Part shown: positions 40,383 to 47,587 of the stretch, piece by piece
Layout of the letters: each line of letters opens with the position of its first letter
Position numbering within the stretch: the stretch's first letter is position 1
Assembly: GCA_035765045.1 (NCBI GenBank)
Contig: DASTYI010000099.1
Location: forward strand, 62,001-126,000
Direction of reading: 5' to 3'
Source: Iamia sp035765045
Lineage (GTDB): Bacteria > Actinomycetota > Acidimicrobiia > Acidimicrobiales > Iamiaceae
Length of the DNA: 64,000 nucleotides
Made by a program: the position numbers and the translations under genes
Notes under the pieces: generated by a model
What the model saw: the letters and a program-made list of their open reading frames with translations, nothing else
Database searches by the model: none
What the model was told of the DNA's origin: nothing

Positions 40383-40999
40383 GGCGCCTCCCAGGCGGCG
40401 ATCAGCTCGTCCACCGTGGTGAGCGTGGCGAGCAGGGCGATGGTGCCGTCGAGGACGGCGTCCGCATAGGCGCGGGGGATGCCGGTGACCCCGTCGCGGG
40501 GGACGACGACCTGGTAGCCGGCGTTGACCGCGTCCATCACCAGGTTGGTCACGGCCACGTTGACCGACACCCCGGTGACCACGATCGTCGCCACGCCCAG
40601 GTTGCGGAGGACCGGGTCGAGGTCGGTGCCGGCCATGGGCGACAGCCCGTGGAGCCGGGTCAGCACGATGTCGGACGGCTCGGGCCCGAGCGCGGGCACG
40701 ACGGTGGCCTCGGGGCTGCCGGGCAGCAGCCCGACGGGGCTCTTGCGGACCCCGGCGAAGAGCCGGGCGTTGGTGTTCGACCCCCGCCCGTCGGCCCGGC
40801 GGGCGGCGGTGGCGTGGACGACGGCGACGTCGGCGGCCCGGGCGGCGGCGCACAGCCGGGCCACCGCGGCGATCATCGGACCGGCGGCCGCGGCCAGCTC
40901 GGGGAGGGCCGAGCGGGGCCCCACGACCCCGCTCTGGACCTCCGAGGTCACCACCGCGCACCGCTCGGGGCGCACCAGGTCGGCCAGGTCGACGGGCAT
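40379..40999 (-). CDS. isochorismatase-fold protein lacking the catalytic triad
   Basis: 206 residues. The fold is clear: VVTSEVQSGVVG, DIVLTRLHGLSPMAGTDLDPVLRNLGVATIVVTGVSVNVAVTNLVMDAVNAGYQVVVPRDGVTG. The hydrolase triad Asp-Lys-Cys is replaced by Glu20, Arg115 and Ala149, where active members read '...D.Q', '...K' and 'TN.CV'. It is therefore unlikely to use the usual cysteine chemistry; it may bind a ligand or use another mechanism. First gene of the operon isochorismatase-FadD-DoxX-TetR, 13 bp after the CTGACG operator, and coupled to the FadD-like gene by GTGA. Confidence 0.85.
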   Translation of the reverse strand: MPVDLADLVRPERCAVVTSEVQSGVVGPRSALPELAAAAGPMIAAVARLCAAARAADVAVVHATAARRADGRGSNTNARLFAGVRKSPVGLLPGSPEATVVPALGPEPSDIVLTRLHGLSPMAGTDLDPVLRNLGVATIVVTGVSVNVAVTNLVMDAVNAGYQVVVPRDGVTGIPRAYADAVLDGTIALLATLTTVDELIAAWEAP

Positions 41000-41011
41000 C
41001 GCCGGGACGCT

Positions 41012-41030
41012 ACCTGACGCCCCGTCAGAT
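41012..41030. promoter_or_regulatory. CTGACG-type operator of the TetR-encoding operon
   Basis: ACCTGACGCCCCGTCAGAT, 13-31 bp before the ATG at 40999. Its position over the likely start of transcription, and the TetR gene at the operon end, imply autorepression. Confidence 0.8.
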
Positions 41031-41096
41031 GTCGGGATGAGGGTCGTCGCCGGGGGTGCGCCGACAGGCGGACCCGATCCGTCATACGCTGCCCCC

Positions 41097-42074
41097 GTGG
41101 GGGTGCAGGCGCCCATCGGGCAGGAGGCGACGATCCGGGGACCGGAGCGGCCCCGGCGGCGTGCCCTCGGCTGCCTGTTGACCGGCCTCGTCGTGCTCGG
41201 GGCCGGCACCGTCGCCGCCGTCGTGTGCGCCGCCGTGGCCATCAGCACCTTCCGGGGCCTGGCCGACCTCGACGTCGCCCCCGGCGACGGGACCGACTCG
41301 CTCCGGCTCGCCGTGGCCGTCGCCCCGACCGAGGGGCTCACCGACGGCGCCACCGTCCTCGTCACCAGCGAGGCCTTCGGCGCCCACCAGGTGGTGAGCA
41401 TCGGGCAGTGCCTGGCCACGGCCGAGGAGGAGGGCGTCGCCGCCTGCGACACCGACGGCGGGCAGCGCTACGCCGTCGGCGCCGACGGGAAGCTGGCGGC
41501 GACGGTGCCGATCCGCCGGGTCATCACGGTCGACGGCGAGGCCCACGACTGCGCGGCGACGCCCGGGCGCTGCCTCCTCGTCGCCGCCGACGCCTCGGAC
41601 TACGACCACTCCGGGGGCATGCCGCTGCGCTTCGCCGACGGCCTGCCCCCCGCCGACCTCACGCCCCGCACCGGCGCCCGGCCCACCACGCTGCGGCTGC
41701 CCGGCACCCTCGCCCCCGAGGGCCCGGTCACCCCCGGCACCGAGCTGACGGCCACGGTCAGCGGCCTGATCCCCGGCGAGCCCGTGATCGCCGGGCTCTG
41801 CGGCGAAGCCTTCCTCGACGACGGGATCACGACCTGCGAGCCGGCGACCGACGACGCCGTGGCGGCCCTCCTCGGCCGCTCGGTCGAGGGCGTCGAGCTC
41901 CACGCCGACGAGACCGGGACCGCCACCTTCACCGTGGCCGCGCCGGCCGAGATCGACCCCCTCGCCGACGACCCCGTCGACTGCACCGCCGCCCCCGGCC
42001 GCTGCGCCCTCGTCGTCGGCGCCGCCGCCGACCCCCAGCGCTCCGCCTACCTCCCCCTCACCGTCTCCCCCTGA
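41097..42074 (+). CDS. membrane-anchored protein with two neocarzinostatin-like domains
   Basis: 325 residues from GTG 41097. A basic cytosolic head (RPRRRALG) and one membrane helix (CLLTGLVVLGAGTVAAVVCAAVA) precede two similar ~120-residue beta domains. Each has the pattern VAVAPTEGLTDGATVLVTS / LTATVSGLIPGEPVIAGL, an early Cys (IGQCL / AGLCG), a Thr/Asp-rich strand, and a late disulfide DCAATPGRCLLVAA / DCTAAPGRCALVVG, as in the macromomycin/neocarzinostatin apoprotein fold. These folds bind small aromatic ligands. The GTG at 41097 was chosen because the frame upstream lies in the antisense of the isochorismatase gene. Confidence 0.65.
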   Translation: MGVQAPIGQEATIRGPERPRRRALGCLLTGLVVLGAGTVAAVVCAAVAISTFRGLADLDVAPGDGTDSLRLAVAVAPTEGLTDGATVLVTSEAFGAHQVVSIGQCLATAEEEGVAACDTDGGQRYAVGADGKLAATVPIRRVITVDGEAHDCAATPGRCLLVAADASDYDHSGGMPLRFADGLPPADLTPRTGARPTTLRLPGTLAPEGPVTPGTELTATVSGLIPGEPVIAGLCGEAFLDDGITTCEPATDDAVAALLGRSVEGVELHADETGTATFTVAAPAEIDPLADDPVDCTAAPGRCALVVGAAADPQRSAYLPLTVSP

Positions 42075-42094
42075 GGCCCCGCGGCTGGGGCAAC

Positions 42095-42123
42095 CGCCTC
42101 AAGGTGCCAGGCACCTTGAGGCG
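42095..42123. repeat. 29-bp core palindrome, CGCCTCAA-arm type
   Basis: Perfect palindrome, extended by AAC/GTT on each side to 35 bp (42092-42126). It lies right after the stop of the neocarzinostatin-like gene and may serve as its terminator hairpin. Confidence 0.9.
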
Positions 42124-42136
42124 GTTCCGAGGCGGG

Positions 42137-42178
42137 ACCTGACGGGCTGTCAGGGTAGGATCTGACGACCCGTCAGAT
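42137..42178. promoter_or_regulatory. tandem CTGACG-type operators upstream of amidohydrolase B
   Basis: ACCTGACGGGCTGTCAGGG at 42137-42155 (weaker) and ATCTGACGACCCGTCAGAT at 42160-42178 (perfect arms), 23 bp apart, about two helical turns. They end 20 bp before the ATG at 42199; the RBS CGGAGGAA lies between. Confidence 0.82.
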
Positions 42179-42198
42179 TCGGGATCTCCGGAGGAACC

Positions 42199-43392
42199 AT
42201 GGCCGAGCTGCCCAAGATCATCAGCGTCGACGACCACGTCGTGGAGCCGGCCCACGTGTGGCAGACCTGGCTCCCCGAGCGGTACCGGGCCGACGGGCCC
42301 CGCATCGAGCGCCGCGGCGTCGGCGGGATGAAGCACATCGGCGGCGGCACCTACGAGCAGGAGTTCACCGACGACGGCCGCCCCGCCGACTGCTGGGTGT
42401 TCGGCGACCTCGTCTACATCCACAAGCGCCACGTCGCCGCCGTCGGCTACTCCCGTGACGAGATGACGATGACGCCGATGACCTACGAGGAGATGCGGCC
42501 CGGCTGCTACGACCCCAAGGCCCGGGTCGAGGACCAGGAGATCAACCACGTCGAGGCCTCGCTCTGCTTCCCGACGTTCCCCCGCTTCTGCGGGCAGACC
42601 TTCACCGAGCACCCCGACCGGGACATGGGGCTCGCCTGCGTCAAGGCCTACAACGACTGGATGGTCGAGGAGTGGTGCGGCGACTCGGGCGGCGCCCTGA
42701 TCCCGCTGATCATCGTCCCGCTGTGGGACGCGGAGCTGGCCGCCGCCGAGGTCCGCCGCAACGCCGAGCGGGGCGTCCACGCCGTGTGCTTCAGCGAGGT
42801 CCCGGCCCACCTCGGCCTCCCGTCGATCCACTCCGGCTTCTGGGACCCCTTCTTCGCCGCCTGCGAGGACACCGAGACCACGATCAACATGCACATCGGG
42901 TCCTCGTCGCGCATGCCCGCCACCTCGCCCGACGCCCCGGTCGCCGTCGCCGCCTCGCTCAGCTTCAACAACGCCATGGCGTCGATGAGCGACTGGCTGT
43001 TCAGCGGCAACCTGGTCAAGTTCCCCGAGCTCAAGCTGGCCTACAGCGAGGGCCAGATCGGCTGGATCCCCTACATCCTCGAGCGGGTCGACGACGTGTG
43101 GAAGGAGCACCGGGCGTGGGGCGGGGTCAAGGACCTCATCCCCGAGCCGCCGTCGACCTACTACTACAGGAACATGTACGGCTGCTTCTTCCGGGACCAG
43201 CACGGCGTCGACAGCCTCGACATCGTCGGCGTCGACAACATCACCTTCGAGACCGACTACCCCCACACCGACTCGACCTGGCCCGACACGAAGGCCATCG
43301 CCACCGGGTACATGCAGGGGCTCCCGGAGGAGACCGTGTACAAGATCATGCGGGGCAACGCCATCAAGATGCTGAGCCTCGACCTCGTCTAG
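42199..43392 (+). CDS. amidohydrolase-2 family metal-dependent hydrolase (paralog B)
   Basis: 397 residues. GGAGGAACC precedes the ATG. ISVDDHVVEPAHVWQTWLP, TINMHIGSSSRMPATSPDAP, LAYSEGQIGWIPYILERVDDVW and ITFETDYPHTDSTWP correspond to the metal/catalytic segments of paralog A. The two proteins diverge most in the 40-90 region, which may set substrate specificity. Followed after 9 bp by an enoyl-CoA hydratase, so the operon probably processes an acyl-CoA or ring-opened diketone intermediate (inference). Confidence 0.9.
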   Translation: MAELPKIISVDDHVVEPAHVWQTWLPERYRADGPRIERRGVGGMKHIGGGTYEQEFTDDGRPADCWVFGDLVYIHKRHVAAVGYSRDEMTMTPMTYEEMRPGCYDPKARVEDQEINHVEASLCFPTFPRFCGQTFTEHPDRDMGLACVKAYNDWMVEEWCGDSGGALIPLIIVPLWDAELAAAEVRRNAERGVHAVCFSEVPAHLGLPSIHSGFWDPFFAACEDTETTINMHIGSSSRMPATSPDAPVAVAASLSFNNAMASMSDWLFSGNLVKFPELKLAYSEGQIGWIPYILERVDDVWKEHRAWGGVKDLIPEPPSTYYYRNMYGCFFRDQHGVDSLDIVGVDNITFETDYPHTDSTWPDTKAIATGYMQGLPEETVYKIMRGNAIKMLSLDLV

Positions 43393-43401
43393 ACAGACGT
43401 C

Positions 43402-44208
43402 GTGACCTCGGATCTGACCACGCTGACCTGGCGCGTCGCCGACGGCGTCGGCTGGGTCACCCTGAACCGGCCCGACCGCTACAACGCCTTCGACAAGGTG
43501 ATGTGCGACGAGCTCCAGGCCCTGTGGCTGCGGCTCCGCACCGACGACTCCGTCAGGTGCGTGGTGCTCGGGGCCGAGGGCGGCAAGGCCTTCTGCACCG
43601 GGATCGACCGCGACTTCGTCCCCTCCGAGGGCGGCGCCGCCTACGACTTCTCGCCCTACACCTACGACGACCCCGGCCGGCAGCTCGGGCCCAAGAGCAA
43701 CGAGCTGTGGAAGCCGGTGATCGCGGCGGTTGACGGGATCGCCTGCGGGGGCGCCTTCTACCTGCTGGGCGAGGTCGACTTCATCATCGCCACGTCGGGG
43801 TCGACCTTCTTCGACCCGCACGTCACCTACGGCATGCCGGCGGTGTACGAGCCGCTGCTGATGCTCCACCGCAACATGCCCTTCGGGGAGATCCTGCGGA
43901 TGACCCTGCTCGGCAACCACGAGCGGATGACCGCCCGCCGGGCCCACGAGATCGGCCTGGTGTCCGAGGTCGTCGCCTCGGCCGACGAGCTGGCGGAGGC
44001 CGCCGGGTGGGCCGCCGCCGCCATCGCCTCGGCCCCGCCGGCGGCCGTCCAGGCCACGCTCCGCACCCTGTGGGCGGGGCGGGAGCTGACCCGCCAGCAG
44101 GCCCTCGCCCTCGGCGGCCCGCTGCTCAACCTGGGCATGAGCGAGGAGGCCCTGGCCGAGGGCCAGAAGGTCTTCCAAGGCGAGCGCATCACCCCCCGCG
44201 ACCGGTGA
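43402..44208 (+). CDS. enoyl-CoA hydratase/isomerase family protein
   Basis: 268 residues from GTG 43402. VGWVTLNRPDRYNAFDKVM opens the crotonase fold; EGGKAFCTGIDRDF forms the oxyanion-hole region and IAAVDGIACGGAFYLLGEVDFIIA the second half. FDPHVTYGMPAVYEPLLML replaces the usual E-x-x-x-G catalytic stretch, so the two classical hydratase glutamates are not both evident. ARRAHEIGLVSEVV follows. It may be a hydratase, a C-C hydrolase or a decarboxylase of the superfamily. Second gene of the amidohydrolase B operon. Confidence 0.85.
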   Translation: MTSDLTTLTWRVADGVGWVTLNRPDRYNAFDKVMCDELQALWLRLRTDDSVRCVVLGAEGGKAFCTGIDRDFVPSEGGAAYDFSPYTYDDPGRQLGPKSNELWKPVIAAVDGIACGGAFYLLGEVDFIIATSGSTFFDPHVTYGMPAVYEPLLMLHRNMPFGEILRMTLLGNHERMTARRAHEIGLVSEVVASADELAEAAGWAAAAIASAPPAAVQATLRTLWAGRELTRQQALALGGPLLNLGMSEEALAEGQKVFQGERITPRDR

Positions 44209-44260
44209 CCGCGACCCCCTCCGACAGAAACCGGTTGTCGCCCGCCCAGGTCGCGCCCCC

Positions 44261-44371
44261 GCGACGATCCTCGACAAGAACGGGTTCTTGTAGGAGATCG
44301 TCGCGCCGGCGGGGGGTGGCGGTGTTCTGGCGCGGTGAGGTCGCGTGGGCGCGACGAGGGCGCGCCGGAAC
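44261..44371. repeat. two hairpins (GACAAGAAC type and GTTCTGGCGCG type)
   Basis: 44261-44304 is an inverted repeat GCGACGATC...GATCGTCGC with the same GACAAGAAC centre as at 7965. 44324-44371 has GTTCTGGCGCG / CGCGCCGGAAC arms, like 53121-53170. The second one runs over the apparent 5' end of the following AMP-ligase reading frame. Confidence 0.78.
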
Positions 44372-44379
44372 GGCGGTCG

Positions 44380-45855
44380 GTGGTGCTGGCTGAGACGGTC
44401 CGGACGGCGGGAGCGCGGTTCGGGGACCGGGCCGCCCTCGTCGACCACGAGGGCCGGCCGACGTCGTACGCCGAGCTGGACCGACGATCCGACGCCGTCG
44501 CCGCCGGGCTGGTGGCCCGGGGCATCGGCCCCGGCGACGTCGTCGCCCTGACCCTCGCCTCGGGCGTCGACTGGGTCGTCCTCGCCGCCGCCTGCGCCAA
44601 GGCCGGCGCGGCCACCGCCGGGATCAACCCCCGCCTGGCCCCGGCCGAGCAGCAGGCCTGCCTCGACCTGGCCGAGCCGATCCTGGTCGTCGCCCACGAC
44701 GACGAGGTGGCCGACCTCGCCCGCCCGGACGGGCCCGTCCCCCACCTCGCCCCCGACCCCGAGCGGCTCGCCGCCGTCGTCTTCACCTCGGGCACGACCG
44801 GCCGGCCCAAGGGGGCGATCTTCCGCGACCGCCACATCACCGCCGTGGCCCGGATCGACACCGGCCTGGCCCAGGGCGACCCCGCCGCCCCGGCCACGCC
44901 GATGCTGGCCGCCACCCAGATGGCCCACGTCGGCTTCACCACCAAGCTGGCCTGGTACCTGCGCACCGGCACCACCACCCACCTGCTCGAGCGGTGGCGG
45001 GCGGCCGACGTGCTGGCCCTGGCCGAGCGGGTCGGGCTGCCGGCCCTCGGCGGCGTGGCCCCGCAGATCGCCCTGCTGCTGCGCGACCCGACCTTCGACG
45101 AGCGCGACCTGTCCGCGGTCAAGGGCCTGATCGTCGGCGGGGGGCCGTCGCCCCCGGCCCTGGTCGAGGAGGCCCGCCGCCGCTTCGGCGCCGGCTACTC
45201 GATCCGCTACTCGTCGACCGAGTCGGGCGGCGTCGGCACCGGCACCGCCTTCGACGCGCCCGACGCCGAGGGCCTCCACACCGTCGGCCGCACCCGGGGC
45301 GGGGTCGAGGTGGCGATCCACGACGACGACGGCCGCCCCCTCCCCGACGGCGAGGCCGGCGAGGTCTGGCTGCGCTCCGACGCCGCCACCGACGGCTACC
45401 TCCACGACGCTGCCGCCACCGCCGAGCTACGGGCCCCCGGGGGCTGGCTCCGCACCGGCGACCTGGGGCGGATCGAACCCCCCGACGGCGCCCTCGGGCC
45501 CGACGCCGCCGGCTGCCTCGTGCTCACCGGGCGGCGCTCCGAGATGTTCATCCGGGGCGGCTACAACGTCCACCCGCAGGAGGTCGAGGCCGTCCTCGGG
45601 CGGCACCCGGCGGTGGCCCAGGTCGCCGTCGTCCCCCGGCCCGACCCGGTGATGGGCGAGGTCGGCGTGGCCGTCGTCGTCCCCGCCGACCCGGCGGCGC
45701 CGCCCACGCTGGAGGACCTGCGCGCCTTCGCCACCGCCGACCTGGCCCGCCACAAGCTCCCCGAGGCCCTCGCCGTCCGCCCCGAGCTCCCCCTCACCCC
45801 GATGCAGAAGCTCGATCGGGCCACGCTGCGCGGCGAGGTCGCCACCGAGTCGTAG
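44380..45855 (+). CDS. AMP-binding acyl-CoA synthetase
   Basis: 491 residues if started at GTG 44380; the frame is open from GTG 44335, but those first 15 codons lie in a hairpin repeat and look non-native. VVFTSGTTGRPKGAIFRDRHITAVAR, YSIRYSSTESGG, GWLRTGDLGRIEP, VLTGRRSEMFIRGGYNVHPQEVE and LTPMQKLDRATL are adenylate-forming motifs. The C-terminal 'PMQKLDR' replaces the usual 'GKI.K' but keeps a lysine. Third acyl-CoA ligase in the region; no operator upstream. It may be constitutive. Confidence 0.87.
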   Translation: MVLAETVRTAGARFGDRAALVDHEGRPTSYAELDRRSDAVAAGLVARGIGPGDVVALTLASGVDWVVLAAACAKAGAATAGINPRLAPAEQQACLDLAEPILVVAHDDEVADLARPDGPVPHLAPDPERLAAVVFTSGTTGRPKGAIFRDRHITAVARIDTGLAQGDPAAPATPMLAATQMAHVGFTTKLAWYLRTGTTTHLLERWRAADVLALAERVGLPALGGVAPQIALLLRDPTFDERDLSAVKGLIVGGGPSPPALVEEARRRFGAGYSIRYSSTESGGVGTGTAFDAPDAEGLHTVGRTRGGVEVAIHDDDGRPLPDGEAGEVWLRSDAATDGYLHDAAATAELRAPGGWLRTGDLGRIEPPDGALGPDAAGCLVLTGRRSEMFIRGGYNVHPQEVEAVLGRHPAVAQVAVVPRPDPVMGEVGVAVVVPADPAAPPTLEDLRAFATADLARHKLPEALAVRPELPLTPMQKLDRATLRGEVATES

Positions 45856-45901
45856 GTCGCGCACGTACGGCAAGGGACGATCGGGCACGGTCGGCGCCGG
45901 C

Positions 45902-46276
45902 ATGCGTGCGCTCCTCCCCGTCCTCCTCGTCGTGACCGCGGCGCTGGCCGGGTGCTCCGGGGCCGCCGGCACCGCCGCGCCCGGCATCGGCCCCCGCACC
46001 GCCGTCCTCCCCGAGGAGCGCTCGACCTGCGAGGCCCTCGCCCGGGTCGACCTGGCCGTCGTGGCCCGCGACGGCGGCAGCCTGGCCCGGGCCTCCGCCG
46101 CCCTCGACGACGTCGTCGACCGGGCCCCCGACGACCTCCGCCCCGCCGCCGAGTCGCTGGCCGCCGCCTACGCCGAGGCGGCCGACGCCCCCGTCACCGC
46201 CGGCGCCCTCGAGGACGACACCTACCGGGCCGCCGTCCTCCACTGGTTCAACACCCGCTGCGGCGGGATGCGCTGA
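45902..46276 (+). CDS. small secreted lipoprotein of unknown function
   Basis: 124 residues. LLPVLLVVTAALAGC gives a lipoprotein signal. The mature helical part begins STCEALARVDLAVVARDGGSLARASAALDDVVDRAPDDLRPAAESLAAAYAEA and ends in a second Cys (NTRCGGMR), a possible disulfide with STC. Family not recognised. Its 3' end overlaps the convergent ycaQ-like gene by 29 bp. Confidence 0.65.
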   Translation: MRALLPVLLVVTAALAGCSGAAGTAAPGIGPRTAVLPEERSTCEALARVDLAVVARDGGSLARASAALDDVVDRAPDDLRPAAESLAAAYAEAADAPVTAGALEDDTYRAAVLHWFNTRCGGMR

Positions 46277-47471
46277 CCGCGGCGGCCAGGGCGGGGGCGA
46301 GGTCGCCCCGGGGCACGACGGCGACCTGCTCCAACCCCAGCCAGCCGGCCATCACCGCCAGCTCGGCGGCCAGCGCCTCGGCCACGTCGCCCTCGACCGT
46401 GCCCGGCTCGCGGAAGGCCGACTGCACCTTCAGCGTCGAGCCGGCCCGATCGGCCTTGAGGTCGACCCGGGCCACTATCCGGTCGCCGAGCAGGAACGGC
46501 ATCACGTAGTAGCCGTGGACCCGGTCCTCGGGCCGCACGTAGATCTCGATCCGGTAGAGGAAGTCGAACAGCTCCTCCAGCCGGCGACGCTCCCACACCA
46601 GCGAGTCGAACGGCGTGAGCAGGGCCCGGGCCCGCACCCAGCGGGGCAAGGTCGCATCGACGTGGAGGTAGGTCGGACGGTCCCAGCCCTCGACCGTGAC
46701 CGGGATCAGTCGGCCCTCCTCGACCAGCTCGGCGATGTGGGGCCGGGTCTTGGGCCCGTTGAGCCGGTGGTAGTCGGTGAGGCAGCGCTCGGTGGCGATG
46801 CCGTTGGCCCGGGCCGCCCGGTCGATCAGCTCACGGCGGGCGTCGGCCTCGGCCAGCGCCGGCCGGGCCAGCACCTCGGCCGGGATCGACCGCTCGACGG
46901 TGTCGTAGAGCCGGGCGAAGGTCGTCGGGTGCCGGCGGCCGGTGATGCGGCCGATGCCGAAGAGGTACTCCAGCGCCTTCTTGCCGTCGGAGCGCTCCCA
47001 CATCCCGGCCTGCTTGGTGCCCGGGTCCGAGAGCTGGCCGGCGGTGAGCGGCCCGCGCGCCACCACCTCCTCGAACACGGCCTCGACGTAGTCGGGACGG
47101 GTGTCGGCGATCGTGCGCGACCCGCCCCACATCCGTCCCGTCTCCATCGACCAGCGCAGCAGCGGCCAGTGGTCGACCGGGAGGAGCGAGGCCTCGTGGG
47201 CCCAGTACTCGAACACCTCGTGGGCCTCGCCCATCCGGTGCCACAGGTCGCGGGGGTGGGGGCCGAGCCGGGAGAACAGCGGCATCTCCTGGCTCCGGAC
47301 GCAGACGTTGATCGAGTCGATCTGCACCAGGTCGACCCGGTCGAGCACCCGGTGGACGTGGCGCCGGTCGACCCGCTTGCCCTGGAGCCCGAGCCGGGGC
47401 TCGGTGAACCCCTGGGCGGCGAGGGCGATGCGGCGAGCCTGGGCCTTGCTGAGGGTCTCGGGCACCGGCAT
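46248..47471 (-). CDS. YcaQ-like winged-helix DNA glycosylase
   Basis: 407 residues. LSKAQARRIALAAQGF, RVLDRVDLVQIDSINVCVRSQEMPLFSRLG, VFEYWAHEASLLPVDHWPLLRW and LLTPFDSLVWERRRLEELFDFLYRIEIYVRPEDRVHGYYVMPFLLGDRIVARVDLKADR are diagnostic of the HTH_42/YcaQ family. The QxQ-type catalytic motif of YcaQ is replaced by the Q-I-D-S region. The family unhooks DNA interstrand cross-links and removes bulky adducts. Single gene; a 48-bp perfect palindrome lies upstream of its start. Confidence 0.88.
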   Translation of the reverse strand: MPVPETLSKAQARRIALAAQGFTEPRLGLQGKRVDRRHVHRVLDRVDLVQIDSINVCVRSQEMPLFSRLGPHPRDLWHRMGEAHEVFEYWAHEASLLPVDHWPLLRWSMETGRMWGGSRTIADTRPDYVEAVFEEVVARGPLTAGQLSDPGTKQAGMWERSDGKKALEYLFGIGRITGRRHPTTFARLYDTVERSIPAEVLARPALAEADARRELIDRAARANGIATERCLTDYHRLNGPKTRPHIAELVEEGRLIPVTVEGWDRPTYLHVDATLPRWVRARALLTPFDSLVWERRRLEELFDFLYRIEIYVRPEDRVHGYYVMPFLLGDRIVARVDLKADRAGSTLKVQSAFREPGTVEGDVAEALAAELAVMAGWLGLEQVAVVPRGDLAPALAAAVSASRRSGC

Positions 47472-47510
47472 GGCCCCCGACGATAGCGAACACCTGTCCG
47501 CCCCACCCGC

Positions 47511-47558
47511 AACCGGCGATCAGATCCGACGGCTTCCCGTCGGATCTGATCGCCGGTT
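47511..47558. repeat. 48-bp perfect palindrome, GATCAGATCCGACGG family
   Basis: 22-base arms (left AACCGGCGATCAGATCCGAC-GG) with a CTTC loop. It sits between the divergent starts of ycaQ (47471) and the GNAT gene (47588), so it is not a terminator. A second, shorter copy is at 59257-59300. Confidence 0.9.
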
Positions 47559-47587
47559 CGCAGGGTGAGGTCGGCAAGGATCAGCGG

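Noticed and set aside
24418..46000. Biosynthetic gene cluster for a natural product
   Set aside because: No PKS, NRPS, terpene cyclase or RiPP signature; the enzymes are CoA ligases, dehydrogenases and hydrolases typical of catabolism.
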